Source of the DNA: Bacillota bacterium
Lineage (GTDB): Bacteria > Bacillota > Clostridia > Tissierellales > Peptoniphilaceae
NCBI GenBank assembly: GCA_023394045.1
Contig: JAEXBN010000011.1
Location: 1 to 30,322, forward strand
Direction of reading: 5' to 3'
DNA: 30,322 bases
Shown: positions 1 to 6,647 of the stretch, one piece after another
Layout of the letters: each line of letters opens with the position of its first letter
How positions within the stretch are numbered: position 1 is the stretch's first letter
Translations under genes and position numbers: made by a program
The notes under the pieces: model-generated
What the model was told of the DNA's origin: nothing
The model's database searches: none
What the model saw: only the letters and a program-made list of their open reading frames with translations

Positions 1-126
1 ACAAGACAGGCTATTGCAGAAGGTGCAGGGGTAAGTGTAAAGACGATACAAAGAACTTTGAAGGAAATAGATAATTTGCAATATGTAGGTAGTGGAAATA
101 ATGGTCATTGGGAACTTAACGAGTAA
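1..126 (+). CDS. C-terminal fragment of a winged-helix protein (partial)
   Basis: The reading frame is open from the first base and ends in TAA at 124-126, giving 41 residues; the start lies outside the window. The fragment reads as a helix-turn-helix (IAEGAGVSVKTIQRTLKEID) followed by a wing ending in GNNGHWELNE. This tail resembles the C-terminal winged helix of AlbA_2-type putative ATP-binding/transcriptional regulators and some Fic-family proteins, often carried on mobile or accessory DNA. Base composition is markedly AT-richer than everything after about position 250, which suggests transferred DNA. The assignment to a DNA-binding wing is fairly safe; the identity of the full protein cannot be decided from this piece. 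Confidence 0.6.
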   Translation, partial: TRQAIAEGAGVSVKTIQRTLKEIDNLQYVGSGNNGHWELNE

Positions 127-160
127 ACGCAAGTTGCAGTAAGTTGCAATACACAGAATC

Positions 161-199
161 AAAAGGTGATTAGAGTAAAATCCAACCACCTTTTTTGTT
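161..199 (+). terminator. Rho-independent terminator of the partial gene
   Basis: AAAAGGTG at 161-168 pairs with CACCTTTT from 187, with an 18-nt loop and a run of six T followed by GTTT. It lies 35 bases after the stop codon at 126. The direct repeat AAGTTGCA (131-138, 141-148) sits just upstream. Confidence 0.6.
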
Positions 200-288
200 T
201 GGGAAAAAGCTGTGTCAATAAAGTTGGTGTAAATTTCTCTCAGCATCATCTTCTCTGATCTATGCTACCCTTGAAGATCGCTCTTCCT

Positions 289-311
289 CCGCCCCATGGG
301 GGCGGCTTTTT
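289..311 (+). terminator. Short GC-rich terminator hairpin
   Basis: CCGCCCC (289-295) pairs with GGGGCGG (299-305) around a 3-nt loop and is followed by CTTTTT, so it works on the plus strand. No plus-strand gene lies directly before it: the partial gene has its own terminator about 100 bases upstream. On the minus strand, where queT ends at 366, no T-run follows the stem. Confidence 0.5.
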
Positions 312-365
312 CATCTCATATTCGGTGTCATTCACTGACACGAGATGATAGAGAAATGGAAGGGA

Positions 366-881
366 TCATTCGGAGCGGTTCAACTGTGGCGGAGCGTCGT
401 CGAGCAGAGCGCGAACGCGGGCGTTTCGCGTGATGAGCGACATGACGGGAAGGCCGATCACACCGACGATCAGAAACTCGGAGAGCATGATTTGCAGGGT
501 GACGAGGGGGAACAGCGCACCGGGGATTTGACCGAGAAACCAGGCTTCCCCGCTGTATAAGAAGGAAAAGACGGATGGCCAGAGCATGGCGATCCATTTG
601 CTGCGCGTGCGGCTCATGCACAGGGTGGAAAGCAGCGTTCCCAGCGTGCCGATGAGCATGTCGATCAGACCGAAGGGGCTCCAGATGTTGGCGATCAGGC
701 AGCCCAGGGTCAGACCGATGACGCTTTTGGGATCAAAAAAAGCCATCCAGGTCATGATTTCCGAGTAGCGAAATTGGATCGGGCCGTAGCTGACCCCAAG
801 GCCGGAAAGCGTGAGAATGACGTAGAGGGCGGCGATCAGGCTCTGACGAGCCAGAAATTTGGTGTGGAATTGGAACTTCAT
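366..881 (-). CDS. queT: QueT family queuosine-precursor (preQ) ECF transporter substrate-binding subunit
   Basis: This 171-residue, strongly hydrophobic protein has about five membrane segments. Motifs typical of QueT are visible near the N-terminus (YVILTLSG, then YGPIQFRYSE) and mid-protein (GCLIANIWSPFGLIDMLIGT). QueT is the S-component of an energy-coupling-factor importer that takes up precursors of queuosine, the modified base of tRNA anticodons; it relies on shared EcfA/EcfT subunits, not present here. I place the start at the ATG ending at 881 because AAAGGAGG lies 6-7 bases before it; the frame is open 37 codons further upstream, but that stretch overlaps the riboswitch and terminator. 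A preQ1-I type switch upstream independently supports the assignment. The gene is monocistronic. Confidence 0.88.
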   Translation of the reverse strand: MKFQFHTKFLARQSLIAALYVILTLSGLGVSYGPIQFRYSEIMTWMAFFDPKSVIGLTLGCLIANIWSPFGLIDMLIGTLGTLLSTLCMSRTRSKWIAMLWPSVFSFLYSGEAWFLGQIPGALFPLVTLQIMLSEFLIVGVIGLPVMSLITRNARVRALLDDAPPQLNRSE

Positions 882-934
882 TTGAACCTCCTTTGGAAAA
901 GCAAAATAACGTTTCACGGAGTGTTCAAGGCATG

Positions 935-958
935 AAAAAAGGCGCCACGGGGGGCACC
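935..958 (-). terminator. Riboswitch-controlled terminator of queT leader
   Basis: On the minus strand GGTGCC (plus 953-958) pairs with GGCGCC (941-946; one G-U pair) across a 6-nt loop, followed by six T (plus 935-940). The GGTGCC arm can instead pair with GGCACC inside the aptamer loop, so the hairpin is one half of a switch: preQ1 bound means the terminator forms; without ligand the upstream pairing acts as an antiterminator. Confidence 0.75.
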
Positions 959-959
959 A

Positions 960-996
960 TTCTTGATTTTTAGAGTGGGTGCCAAGAAACACTATG
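960..996 (-). promoter_or_regulatory. preQ1-I type riboswitch aptamer
   Basis: Read on the minus strand, a short stem AGTG/CACT encloses a loop beginning TTTCTTG and ending GCACCC, followed by an A-rich tail TAAAAA and CAAGAA. The loop CTTG can pair with CAAG of the tail, giving the H-type pseudoknot of preQ1-I riboswitches. Compared with the classic Bacillus aptamer, UUC in loop 1, ACCC before the closing strand and the A-rich tail are kept. The pseudoknot bases covary (UAG/CUA there, UUG/CAA here). The expected logic is OFF with preQ1, which suits a transporter for queuosine precursors. No folding program was run. Confidence 0.82.
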
Positions 997-1001
997 CGTC
1001 G

Positions 1002-1030
1002 ATTGTAGCAGAAACCGGCCGGTCTGCAAA
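1002..1030 (-). promoter_or_regulatory. Promoter of the preQ1 switch/queT unit
   Basis: On the minus strand, -35 TTTGCA (plus 1025-1030), a 17-bp spacer and -10 TACAAT (plus 1002-1007). Transcription would start near 995, directly at the aptamer stem, leaving almost no extra leader. Confidence 0.65.
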
Positions 1031-1045
1031 TGGTTTTGGAAAGGC

Positions 1046-1074
1046 TTGCGCGAGATTCCGGATCATGATATACT
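1046..1074 (+). promoter_or_regulatory. Promoter of the tRNA-Val pair
   Basis: -35 TTGCGC (1046-1051), 17-bp spacer, -10 TATACT (1069-1074, 5 of 6 consensus bases), 26 bases before the first tRNA. It overlaps nothing coding and is divergent to the queT promoter. Confidence 0.6.
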
Positions 1075-1100
1075 CATCAAGTCATCTCATTGAAGAGTTT

Positions 1101-1174
1101 GGATCATTAGCTCAGTTGGTTAGAGCGCCACGTTCACATCGTGGAGGTCATCGGTTCGAGTCCAATATGATCCA
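1101..1174 (+). tRNA. tRNA-Val (anticodon CAC)
   Basis: A 74-nt cloverleaf: acceptor GGATCAT/ATGATCC, D-arm AGCTCAGTTGGTTAGAGC, anticodon stem CCACG/CGTGG with loop TTCACAT (anticodon CAC, codon GUG), T-loop TTCGAGT. CCA is not encoded: the discriminator A is followed by TAG. The T-stem ATCGG/CCAAT contains one C-A mismatch, which the neighbouring tRNA-Val does not have. Confidence 0.93.
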
Positions 1175-1177
1175 TAG

Positions 1178-1251
1178 GGACCATTAGCTCAGTTGGTTAG
1201 AGCGCCACGTTGACATCGTGGAGGTCGCTGGTTCGACTCCAGTGTGGTCCA
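1178..1251 (+). tRNA. tRNA-Val (anticodon GAC)
   Basis: A 74-nt cloverleaf starting 3 bases after the first tRNA and nearly identical to it through the D- and anticodon arms. The anticodon loop is TTGACAT (anticodon GAC, codons GUC/GUU). The acceptor pairs GGACCAT with GTGGTCC (one G-U), and the T-stem GCTGG/CCAGT is intact. CCA is not encoded. Tandem duplication followed by an anticodon change is the likely origin. Confidence 0.95.
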
Positions 1252-1255
1252 TCGC

Positions 1256-1301
1256 AAAAAGGATGGGTTCCAGTGCATCGCGCCGGAACCCATCCTTTTT
1301 T
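1256..1301 (+). terminator. Bidirectional terminator between tRNAs and hydrolase gene
   Basis: AAAAAGGATGGGTTCC (1256-1271) pairs with GGAACCCATCC plus T6 (1285-1301). The A-run on one side and T-run on the other let it end both the tRNA transcript and the minus-strand hydrolase transcript whose gene stops at 1353. Confidence 0.85.
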
Positions 1302-1352
1302 GTCCATTTTCGTCCGTTCGTGTTCGCCGTTGTGATGCTCCGTTGCGACGAC

Positions 1353-1871
1353 TCAGAGAATTTCCACCTGGCACGCGCGCATGGCATCCAGTGCATTTTG
1401 GTGGGACTCCGGCGTGACGCCGGCGCAGCCTTTGGAGTCCACGCGAAGGGGGATTTCGGGGAAATACGCTTTGGTCAGGAGGACGTTGGAGATCACGCAG
1501 ATGTCGGTGTCGAGTCCGAGAAAGGTGATGGATCGGATGGGATCGAGATCTGCCAGGCCGGCGAGAATGGCGGGAAGAGCAGCCGCGCCGAAGGTGACCT
1601 TATCAATCGGTTCGGTCTGGCGGAGCGCTTCCAGGTCGGGATGCAGTTCCCAGCCTTTGGTTCCCCGGATGCAATGCGGGACGGGGAGATGCTTTCCTTC
1701 TTGTGTGTCCAAGTAGTTCTCGCGGTGAGTGTCGCGCGTGAATAGGACGGTGCCGTCGAAATTTCGCACGCGGTCGATTACGTAGGGAACGATGGCCTGC
1801 GCCGCATCGGAGCCCAGCGCTCCATCAATAAAGTCGTTTTGCATGTCGATGACGATGAGAAGATCCTGCAT
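1353..1871 (-). CDS. Isochorismatase-fold cysteine hydrolase (nicotinamidase-like)
   Basis: This 172-residue protein has the fold-typical N-terminus LIVIDMQNDF. The presumed catalytic triad is Asp9 (in DMQNDF), Lys91 (in DKVTFGA) and Cys125 (in DTDICV). Candidate metal ligands Asp47, His49 and His66 sit where nicotinamidases have theirs (RDTHRENY, then VPHC). This pattern favours nicotinamidase (nicotinamide to nicotinate, NAD salvage) over isochorismatase, but the family is substrate-diverse and many members are annotated only as cysteine hydrolases. The start is fixed by AGGAGGG six bases upstream. The size is slightly short for characterised PncA proteins (about 180-210). No NAD-pathway neighbour is present. 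Confidence 0.85.
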   Translation of the reverse strand: MQDLLIVIDMQNDFIDGALGSDAAQAIVPYVIDRVRNFDGTVLFTRDTHRENYLDTQEGKHLPVPHCIRGTKGWELHPDLEALRQTEPIDKVTFGAAALPAILAGLADLDPIRSITFLGLDTDICVISNVLLTKAYFPEIPLRVDSKGCAGVTPESHQNALDAMRACQVEIL

Positions 1872-2016
1872 GAATAACCCTCCTGAGAGTTCTGATTGAT
1901 TTCTTGTTTATGTTGATTTCCCGTTGATTTAAGATGTTTGATCACCACAAGATGCTTTATTCGGATGTGGGGAGAAACGTTCCATATCTTAATCCTTTAC
2001 GGCCTTCGCTCCGGAG

Positions 2017-2679
2017 CTATAGATAGAGATAATAGGCGGTAAAGTGGACAATCGCGGCGGCAAGTACGAATAGGTGCCAGATGACATGGTGATATTTCAA
2101 GCTTTTATTGCTGTAGAAAATGGTGCCGATGGTATAGAGCACTCCTCCGATCAGGATCAGAATCATTAGAGGGAGAGGCCGCTGGGAAACCAGAGGCTTG
2201 ACGAGGAACATGCCTAGCCAGCCCATTCCGATATAGATCAGCACGGAAACGAGCTTGAGTTGATCATAGTGGCGAAAGGTGATGGCCTTGAAGATGGTTC
2301 CGGCGATCGCGATAGACCAGATCACAACGAGAAGAATGCGCTGAAGCCGTCCGTGCAGGACGAGAAGAATGGGCGGGGTGAAGCTGCCGGCGATGAACAG
2401 ATAGATGGCGACATGGTCAAAAATGCGCAGCACGGCACGCGCCTTGGGAATCGGAATCGCATGGTAGATCGTACTGGCAAGAAAAAGAAAAATGAAGCAG
2501 CCTCCATAGATCGCATAGGCAACGATGCGGAGAGGCGCGTCGGCGGTGGACTTTCGCAAAAGTAAGAGGAGCAGAAAGACGATGCCCAGAATCACCCCGA
2601 TTCCATGGGTAATGGCGTTGGAGAGTTCGATGCGAAACTGATCGCGGTGTTCTTGTTTTAGGTTCGACGCGGCAACCAT
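2017..2679 (-). CDS. Hemolysin III / PAQR-family membrane protein (YqfA/TrhA-like)
   Basis: The protein has 220 residues and seven predicted membrane segments. Hallmarks of the family in order: ITHGIG near residue 25, STIYH near 70, FDHVAIYLFIAGSFTP near 90-105, and YHHVIWHLFVL near 200; the conserved Ser/His/Asp set would form the metal site of the PAQR fold. Despite the name, bacterial members are rarely toxins; the E. coli relative is linked to membrane-energetics homeostasis. The start is supported by AAGGAGG seven bases upstream. A TAAAAT -10-like box is at 2701-2706 (minus strand) without a convincing -35. Gene order does not indicate a partner. Confidence 0.88.
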   Translation of the reverse strand: MVAASNLKQEHRDQFRIELSNAITHGIGVILGIVFLLLLLLRKSTADAPLRIVAYAIYGGCFIFLFLASTIYHAIPIPKARAVLRIFDHVAIYLFIAGSFTPPILLVLHGRLQRILLVVIWSIAIAGTIFKAITFRHYDQLKLVSVLIYIGMGWLGMFLVKPLVSQRPLPLMILILIGGVLYTIGTIFYSNKSLKYHHVIWHLFVLAAAIVHFTAYYLYL

Positions 2680-2851
2680 AGTAGCCTCCTTGGTCTTTCT
2701 ATTTTAGCGCGAACTCCGTTCCTTTTCGCTCTTCATCCGTCCTTAAAATGGGACGGGGGCGTTTTCTTTGCCTCATGGGTCGAAATGGTTCATCTGGGAC
2801 GATGGGACTGGAAAAAGTGGCGGGGATGTGGTACGATCAAAAGCACGATAT

Positions 2852-2922
2852 GCGGCTGTAGTTCAATGGTAGAACACCGGCTTCCCAAGCCGGATGCGCG
2901 GGTTCGATTCCCGTCAGCCGCT
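2852..2922 (+). tRNA. tRNA-Gly (anticodon CCC)
   Basis: A 71-nt cloverleaf: acceptor GCGGCTG/CAGCCGC, D-arm GTTCAATGGTAGAAC, anticodon stem CCGGC/GCCGG with loop TTCCCAA (anticodon CCC, codon GGG), T-loop TTCGATT. The discriminator is T, and CCA is not encoded. A weak TACGAT -10-like box lies at 2832-2837. Confidence 0.94.
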
Positions 2923-2930
2923 TTTGTGTT

Positions 2931-2959
2931 GCCGCCCGGTCCTTCCGGGCGGCTTTTTT
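2931..2959 (+). terminator. Terminator of tRNA-Gly
   Basis: GCCGCCCGG (2931-2939) pairs perfectly with CCGGGCGGC (2945-2953) around a 5-nt loop and is followed by six T. Confidence 0.9.
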
Positions 2960-3021
2960 GCGGGGTTCAGCGGGGTGTTTCTGCTGAGCCGTGCGTTTCC
3001 GCTTGATCCGGTTCAGCGTTC

Positions 3022-3084
3022 GTTTCGGCTGTTTCAGCTGTTTCAGCTGTTTCGGCTGCTTCAGCTGCTCTGGCGGTTCAAGCT
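3022..3084. repeat. 9-bp tandem repeat after the SPFH gene
   Basis: About seven units of the 9-mer GTTTCAGCT (variants GTTTCGGCT, GCTTCAGCT, GTTCAAGCT). It lies between the tRNA-Gly terminator and the stop of the minus-strand SPFH gene at 3119, so it falls in that gene's 3' untranslated DNA. In one minus-strand frame it would read as an Ala/Glu/Thr-rich tail, but that frame is not joined to the gene. Confidence 0.7.
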
Positions 3085-3118
3085 GTTTTACAAGATGATG
3101 GCTTCAACCTTATTCTTT

Positions 3119-4390
3119 TTATTGCAGCTTGGTGCCGCATTCCGGACAGAATTTAGCCGACGGGTCGACCGCTGCGCCGCAGCGGGGGCATTTTCGGGTG
3201 GCATCCGGCTTTTGGGTGCCGCATTCCGTGCAGAATTTTCCGGTATTCTTCGTTCCGCATTGCGGGCAAGTCCAGGCGTCGGAGGATGCCGAATCCGATG
3301 CGGGTTGGGGCGTTGCCTGCGCCGCCGGATGAGCGGAATCGGAAGAGGGAGCGGTCGGTGCAGCATCCGGACGGGATTCCTGCTCGCGCCGCATTTGTTC
3401 GGCGTTGGTTTGTGAAAATTGGCCGAATCCGCCGCCCATGGTGGACATGCCGATGCCCATGCCGAAGAATCCCTGTCCGGCACCGGCGCTGTTGCTTCCT
3501 GCGGCTTCGAGACCGCGGGCGATGGATCCTTGGACGTAGCCTTCCCGGATGGAGGCATTGGACAGCATGGCTCCCTGATTGCGCATGTTGATGAGCTTCT
3601 GCGATTCTTCGTTGTAGCTGATGGAAGCGATGGCCACATGTTCGATGTGGAACCCGCGGTCATTTTCCCAATCGGCATCCAGCACATCCTGCATGTAGCG
3701 CGCCAGCTCGTCGCCTTTTGAAAGGACAAAGGAGATCCGTTCTCCATCGGCGCTCATTCGGTTCAAGGCGGTCTGGAACGCGGTGAGGAACTCGTTGCGG
3801 TACTGCTCGTCCATCTCCTCTGCACGGGTCGCCTTTGAGGCATCATGATCCACCACTTGGACATAAAATTTGAGCGGATCGGTGATCCGAATCGTATAGG
3901 TTCCATGCGCGCGGAGGAACAGTTCCGCATTATAAAAATTGTCAAAATAGTTGACGGGGGAAGGGGTACCGAAGCGCAGCCCGCGAACCTCCTGCATATT
4001 GAGGAACACGGCTTTTTGTTTCTGCGGGGTCGTCCCACCGAAGCGGACGCGGTTAAAGGTTTCTTTGAAAGCGCCCTTGAAGTCGCCGTCGAATAACGAA
4101 GGCATCGACCCATTCTCTACTTTGAAATATCCGGCTTCCCCGGAATAGTCGATCACTTTTCCGCCATCCACGAGGAGCATAAACTGCCCTTCTTTGACTT
4201 GGATGATCGATCCATTCGAAATGGTATCCTCCGTGGCGTTGGTGTTTGAATTGCGCGGATCATTCCGGCGGGTCAGGACGGCTGGGGCAGCAATGGTGGA
4301 CGGATCCATCGGTGCCGATTCGTAGACTTCAAGCCACTGATCCGTCAGCCCGCCGCCGATCGCATTGGTGATCGCTCTGATAATTCCCAT
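3119..4390 (-). CDS. SPFH-domain protein with C-terminal double zinc ribbon (virion-core-like/YdjI type)
   Basis: The protein has 423 residues. Residues 1 to about 290 form an SPFH/Band 7-like region of the bacterial 'virion core protein-like' type, starting MGIIRAITNAIGGGLTDQW, with GSIIQVKEGQ at the strand preceding the core. A Gly/Met-rich low-complexity segment follows (about 305-330), then a Ser/Ala/Pro linker. From 375 to the end are two CxxC...CxxC zinc ribbons (CPQC/CTEC and CPRC/CPEC). SPFH proteins form membrane-associated ring assemblies; this branch is poorly characterised and lacks an obvious N-terminal membrane anchor. The ATG ending at 4390 has GAGGAGG upstream and matches the family start. 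It is divergently transcribed from ftsH; membrane FtsH and SPFH proteins form complexes elsewhere, but that is a different SPFH branch, so a link here is inference only. Confidence 0.85.
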   Translation of the reverse strand: MGIIRAITNAIGGGLTDQWLEVYESAPMDPSTIAAPAVLTRRNDPRNSNTNATEDTISNGSIIQVKEGQFMLLVDGGKVIDYSGEAGYFKVENGSMPSLFDGDFKGAFKETFNRVRFGGTTPQKQKAVFLNMQEVRGLRFGTPSPVNYFDNFYNAELFLRAHGTYTIRITDPLKFYVQVVDHDASKATRAEEMDEQYRNEFLTAFQTALNRMSADGERISFVLSKGDELARYMQDVLDADWENDRGFHIEHVAIASISYNEESQKLINMRNQGAMLSNASIREGYVQGSIARGLEAAGSNSAGAGQGFFGMGIGMSTMGGGFGQFSQTNAEQMRREQESRPDAAPTAPSSDSAHPAAQATPQPASDSASSDAWTCPQCGTKNTGKFCTECGTQKPDATRKCPRCGAAVDPSAKFCPECGTKLQ

Positions 4391-4449
4391 GGATTTCCTC
4401 CTCTGAACTGAATGATGTGTGAACCTCAGGGACAAAAATACTTAAGAAT

Positions 4450-4455
4450 ATTATA
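4450..4455 (-). promoter_or_regulatory. -10 box for the SPFH gene
   Basis: A perfect TATAAT on the minus strand about 60 bases before the SPFH start. No good -35 hexamer is seen at 16-18 bp. Confidence 0.45.
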
Positions 4456-4532
4456 CCCGATGCCCTGCGTTCACGGCGGAGAACTGTTGCTATAAGCGGC
4501 GTAAATCATACGTTCGTCCTGGCGTTTACGGG

Positions 4533-4538
4533 TATAAT
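4533..4538 (+). promoter_or_regulatory. -10 box for ftsH
   Basis: A perfect TATAAT on the plus strand, 165 bases before the ftsH start, with only weak -35 candidates. The resulting ~160-nt leader contains two different tandem duplications. Confidence 0.45.
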
Positions 4539-4618
4539 AGAAAAAATCAAAGACCAGCAATGAGCTTCATGCTGCTTTTCGTATGGCAGGATGCTTTGGA
4601 GACACCTTAACGATCTTA

Positions 4619-4658
4619 AATACGGAGAAGCCTCGCTTAATACGGAGAAGCCTCGCTT
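4619..4658. repeat. 20-bp perfect tandem duplication in the ftsH leader
   Basis: AATACGGAGAAGCCTCGCTT occurs at 4619-4638 and again, identically, at 4639-4658, inside the presumed ftsH 5' untranslated region. Confidence 0.9.
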
Positions 4659-4664
4659 GATCAG

Positions 4665-4694
4665 CTCTGAAATAATGAACTCTGAAATGATAAA
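4665..4694. repeat. 15-bp imperfect tandem duplication before the ftsH RBS
   Basis: CTCTGAAATAATGAA (4665-4679) is followed by CTCTGAAATGATAAA (4680-4694); the second copy runs into the ribosome binding site AAAGGGGAG of ftsH. Confidence 0.8.
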
Positions 4695-4703
4695 GGGGAG
4701 AGT

Positions 4704-6647
4704 ATGTTAAATCAAGACGACAACAACAAGCGCAAACCCATGGTTTATTACTACCTGACGGTCCTCATCGTGCTTCTGGTCGTGCAGTTTATTTTCACTC
4801 CGATGCTCACGGAATCACGGATCAAGGAAGTCTCCTATTCTGAGTTTCTCGAATATATCGATAAAAATCAGGTGGAGAGCGTGAACCGGAGCAACAGCGG
4901 ATTCACCTTTGATGTGAAGGAGAATGGCCAGACGGTCAGGTACAAGACAGGTCCATGGGAGGATGAGTCGCTGACCCAGCTTTTACAATCCAAACATATT
5001 AAGTATGGAGCGGAAATTCCATCGACGCCCAATCCGCTGTTGAGCCTGCTCATCACGTTTGGGCTTCCTTTGGCGCTGTTTTGGTACATGGGGAGCTACA
5101 TCATGAAGCAGATCCAGGGCTCCGGTGCGATGAGTTTCGGGAAGTCCAACGCGAAAGTCTATGTGAAGGCGAAAAGCGGAAAGAGTTTTGAGGATGTCGC
5201 CGGTCAGGATGAAGCCAAGGACAGCTTGCGCGAAGTGGTGGATTTCCTTTCCAATCCGAATAAGTATCAGGCGATTGGCGCGGTCTCGCCGAAAGGCGTG
5301 CTGCTTGTCGGGCCTCCGGGAACCGGAAAGACCTTGCTGGCGCAGGCGGTTGCCGGCGAGGCGCATGTGCCGTTCTTTTCCATGTCTGGGTCGGAATTTG
5401 TGGAACTGTTTGTGGGAATGGGCGCGGCCAAGGTGCGCGATCTGTTCAAGGAAGCGAAGAAGAAAGCGCCTTGCATCGTGTTCATTGATGAGATTGATGC
5501 GATTGGAAAGCGCCGCGATTCGAGCGGATTTGGTGGAAATGATGAGCGGGAGCAGACGCTGAACCAGCTGCTCAGCGAGATGGACGGCTTTGAGGGGAAT
5601 AGCGGCGTCGTGATTCTGGCGGCGACCAACCGCCCGGAAATTCTGGATCGCGCCCTGACCCGTCCGGGACGTTTTGACCGTCAGGTGCGCGTGGAGCTTC
5701 CGGATATTCGCGGGCGCGAGGCGATTTTGCGCGTCCACGCCAAAAAAATCCGGACGGAGAGCGACGTGGATTTCCGCCAGGTGGCGCGTATGACCGCAGG
5801 AACCTCCGGTGCGGATCTGGCGAACATCATCAATGAAGGGGCGCTGCGAGCCGTTCGTGAGGGGCGCAGCCTCGTTTCGACCGAAGACTTGATCGAATCG
5901 GTGGAAACGGTCATCGCCGGACAGCAGAAAAAGAACGCGGTGATTACCGACCGCGACAAGAAGATCATTGCGTACCATGAAGTGGGACATGCGTTGGTTG
6001 CGGCCATCCAGAAGGAAGCCGCGCCGGTGACCAAGATTACGATCATCCCGCGAACCTCCGGCGCATTGGGTTATACCATGCAGGTGGATGAAGAGGAGAA
6101 GGTGATCATGACGTGGGAGGATCTGTTCCGCGATATCGTGACGCTGACCGGAGGACGCAGCGCGGAGGAGTTTATCTTCCATACCCGGACGACGGGCGCA
6201 TCCAATGATATTGAGCGGGCGACCAAGATGGCGCGCGCCATGGTCACGCGCTTCGGCATGACCGATGAGTTTGATTTCATGGCGCTGGAAACGGTGAATA
6301 ACCAGTATCTGGGCGGCGATGCGTCGCTGGCGGCGGCGCCGAATACCGCAGCAGAAATCGATCAAAAGGTCAGAGGGATCTTGAGGAAAGCGCATGAAAC
6401 CGCGCTGGAGATTTTGAGAACTCATGAGCAGGAAATGCATGCGATTGCGGGTTTCTTGCTGGATCGGGAGACGATCACGGGCGATGAGTTTATGCAGGTG
6501 CTGAATGAGAGCTTAGTCGTCAATGGACGGGAACCGCTGCATCCGGAGGAACCGAAGGAAGACGGCGCTCAGGCAGCGGAGCCTGCCGCGGCGGAGGCGT
6601 TGAACCAGAGCAGTGCGCCGGAGGAAGGAGAATGCCGTGAATCGTAA
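4704..6647 (+). CDS. ftsH: ATP-dependent zinc metalloprotease FtsH
   Basis: The 647-residue membrane AAA+ protease is complete. A membrane segment at about 14-33 and a second at about 110-130 flank an extracytoplasmic domain. The AAA module has Walker A GPPGTGKT at 203-210, Walker B VFIDEID at 259-265 and the second region of homology ATNRPEILDRALTRPGRFDRQ region near 307-327. The protease domain carries the zinc motif HEVGH at 425-429. FtsH degrades membrane and short-lived cytosolic proteins. The start ATG follows AAAGGGGAG. The C-terminal ~35 residues are Ala/Glu/Pro-rich and variable, as is usual. Its last 11 bases overlap the next gene, indicating translational coupling. Confidence 0.98.
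   Translation: MLNQDDNNKRKPMVYYYLTVLIVLLVVQFIFTPMLTESRIKEVSYSEFLEYIDKNQVESVNRSNSGFTFDVKENGQTVRYKTGPWEDESLTQLLQSKHIKYGAEIPSTPNPLLSLLITFGLPLALFWYMGSYIMKQIQGSGAMSFGKSNAKVYVKAKSGKSFEDVAGQDEAKDSLREVVDFLSNPNKYQAIGAVSPKGVLLVGPPGTGKTLLAQAVAGEAHVPFFSMSGSEFVELFVGMGAAKVRDLFKEAKKKAPCIVFIDEIDAIGKRRDSSGFGGNDEREQTLNQLLSEMDGFEGNSGVVILAATNRPEILDRALTRPGRFDRQVRVELPDIRGREAILRVHAKKIRTESDVDFRQVARMTAGTSGADLANIINEGALRAVREGRSLVSTEDLIESVETVIAGQQKKNAVITDRDKKIIAYHEVGHALVAAIQKEAAPVTKITIIPRTSGALGYTMQVDEEEKVIMTWEDLFRDIVTLTGGRSAEEFIFHTRTTGASNDIERATKMARAMVTRFGMTDEFDFMALETVNNQYLGGDASLAAAPNTAAEIDQKVRGILRKAHETALEILRTHEQEMHAIAGFLLDRETITGDEFMQVLNESLVVNGREPLHPEEPKEDGAQAAEPAAAEALNQSSAPEEGECRES

Noticed and set aside
4983..6440. 485-codon minus-strand frame opposite ftsH
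   Set aside because: Antisense shadow of a highly conserved gene, typical for GC-biased codon use, with His/Arg-rich nonsense composition.
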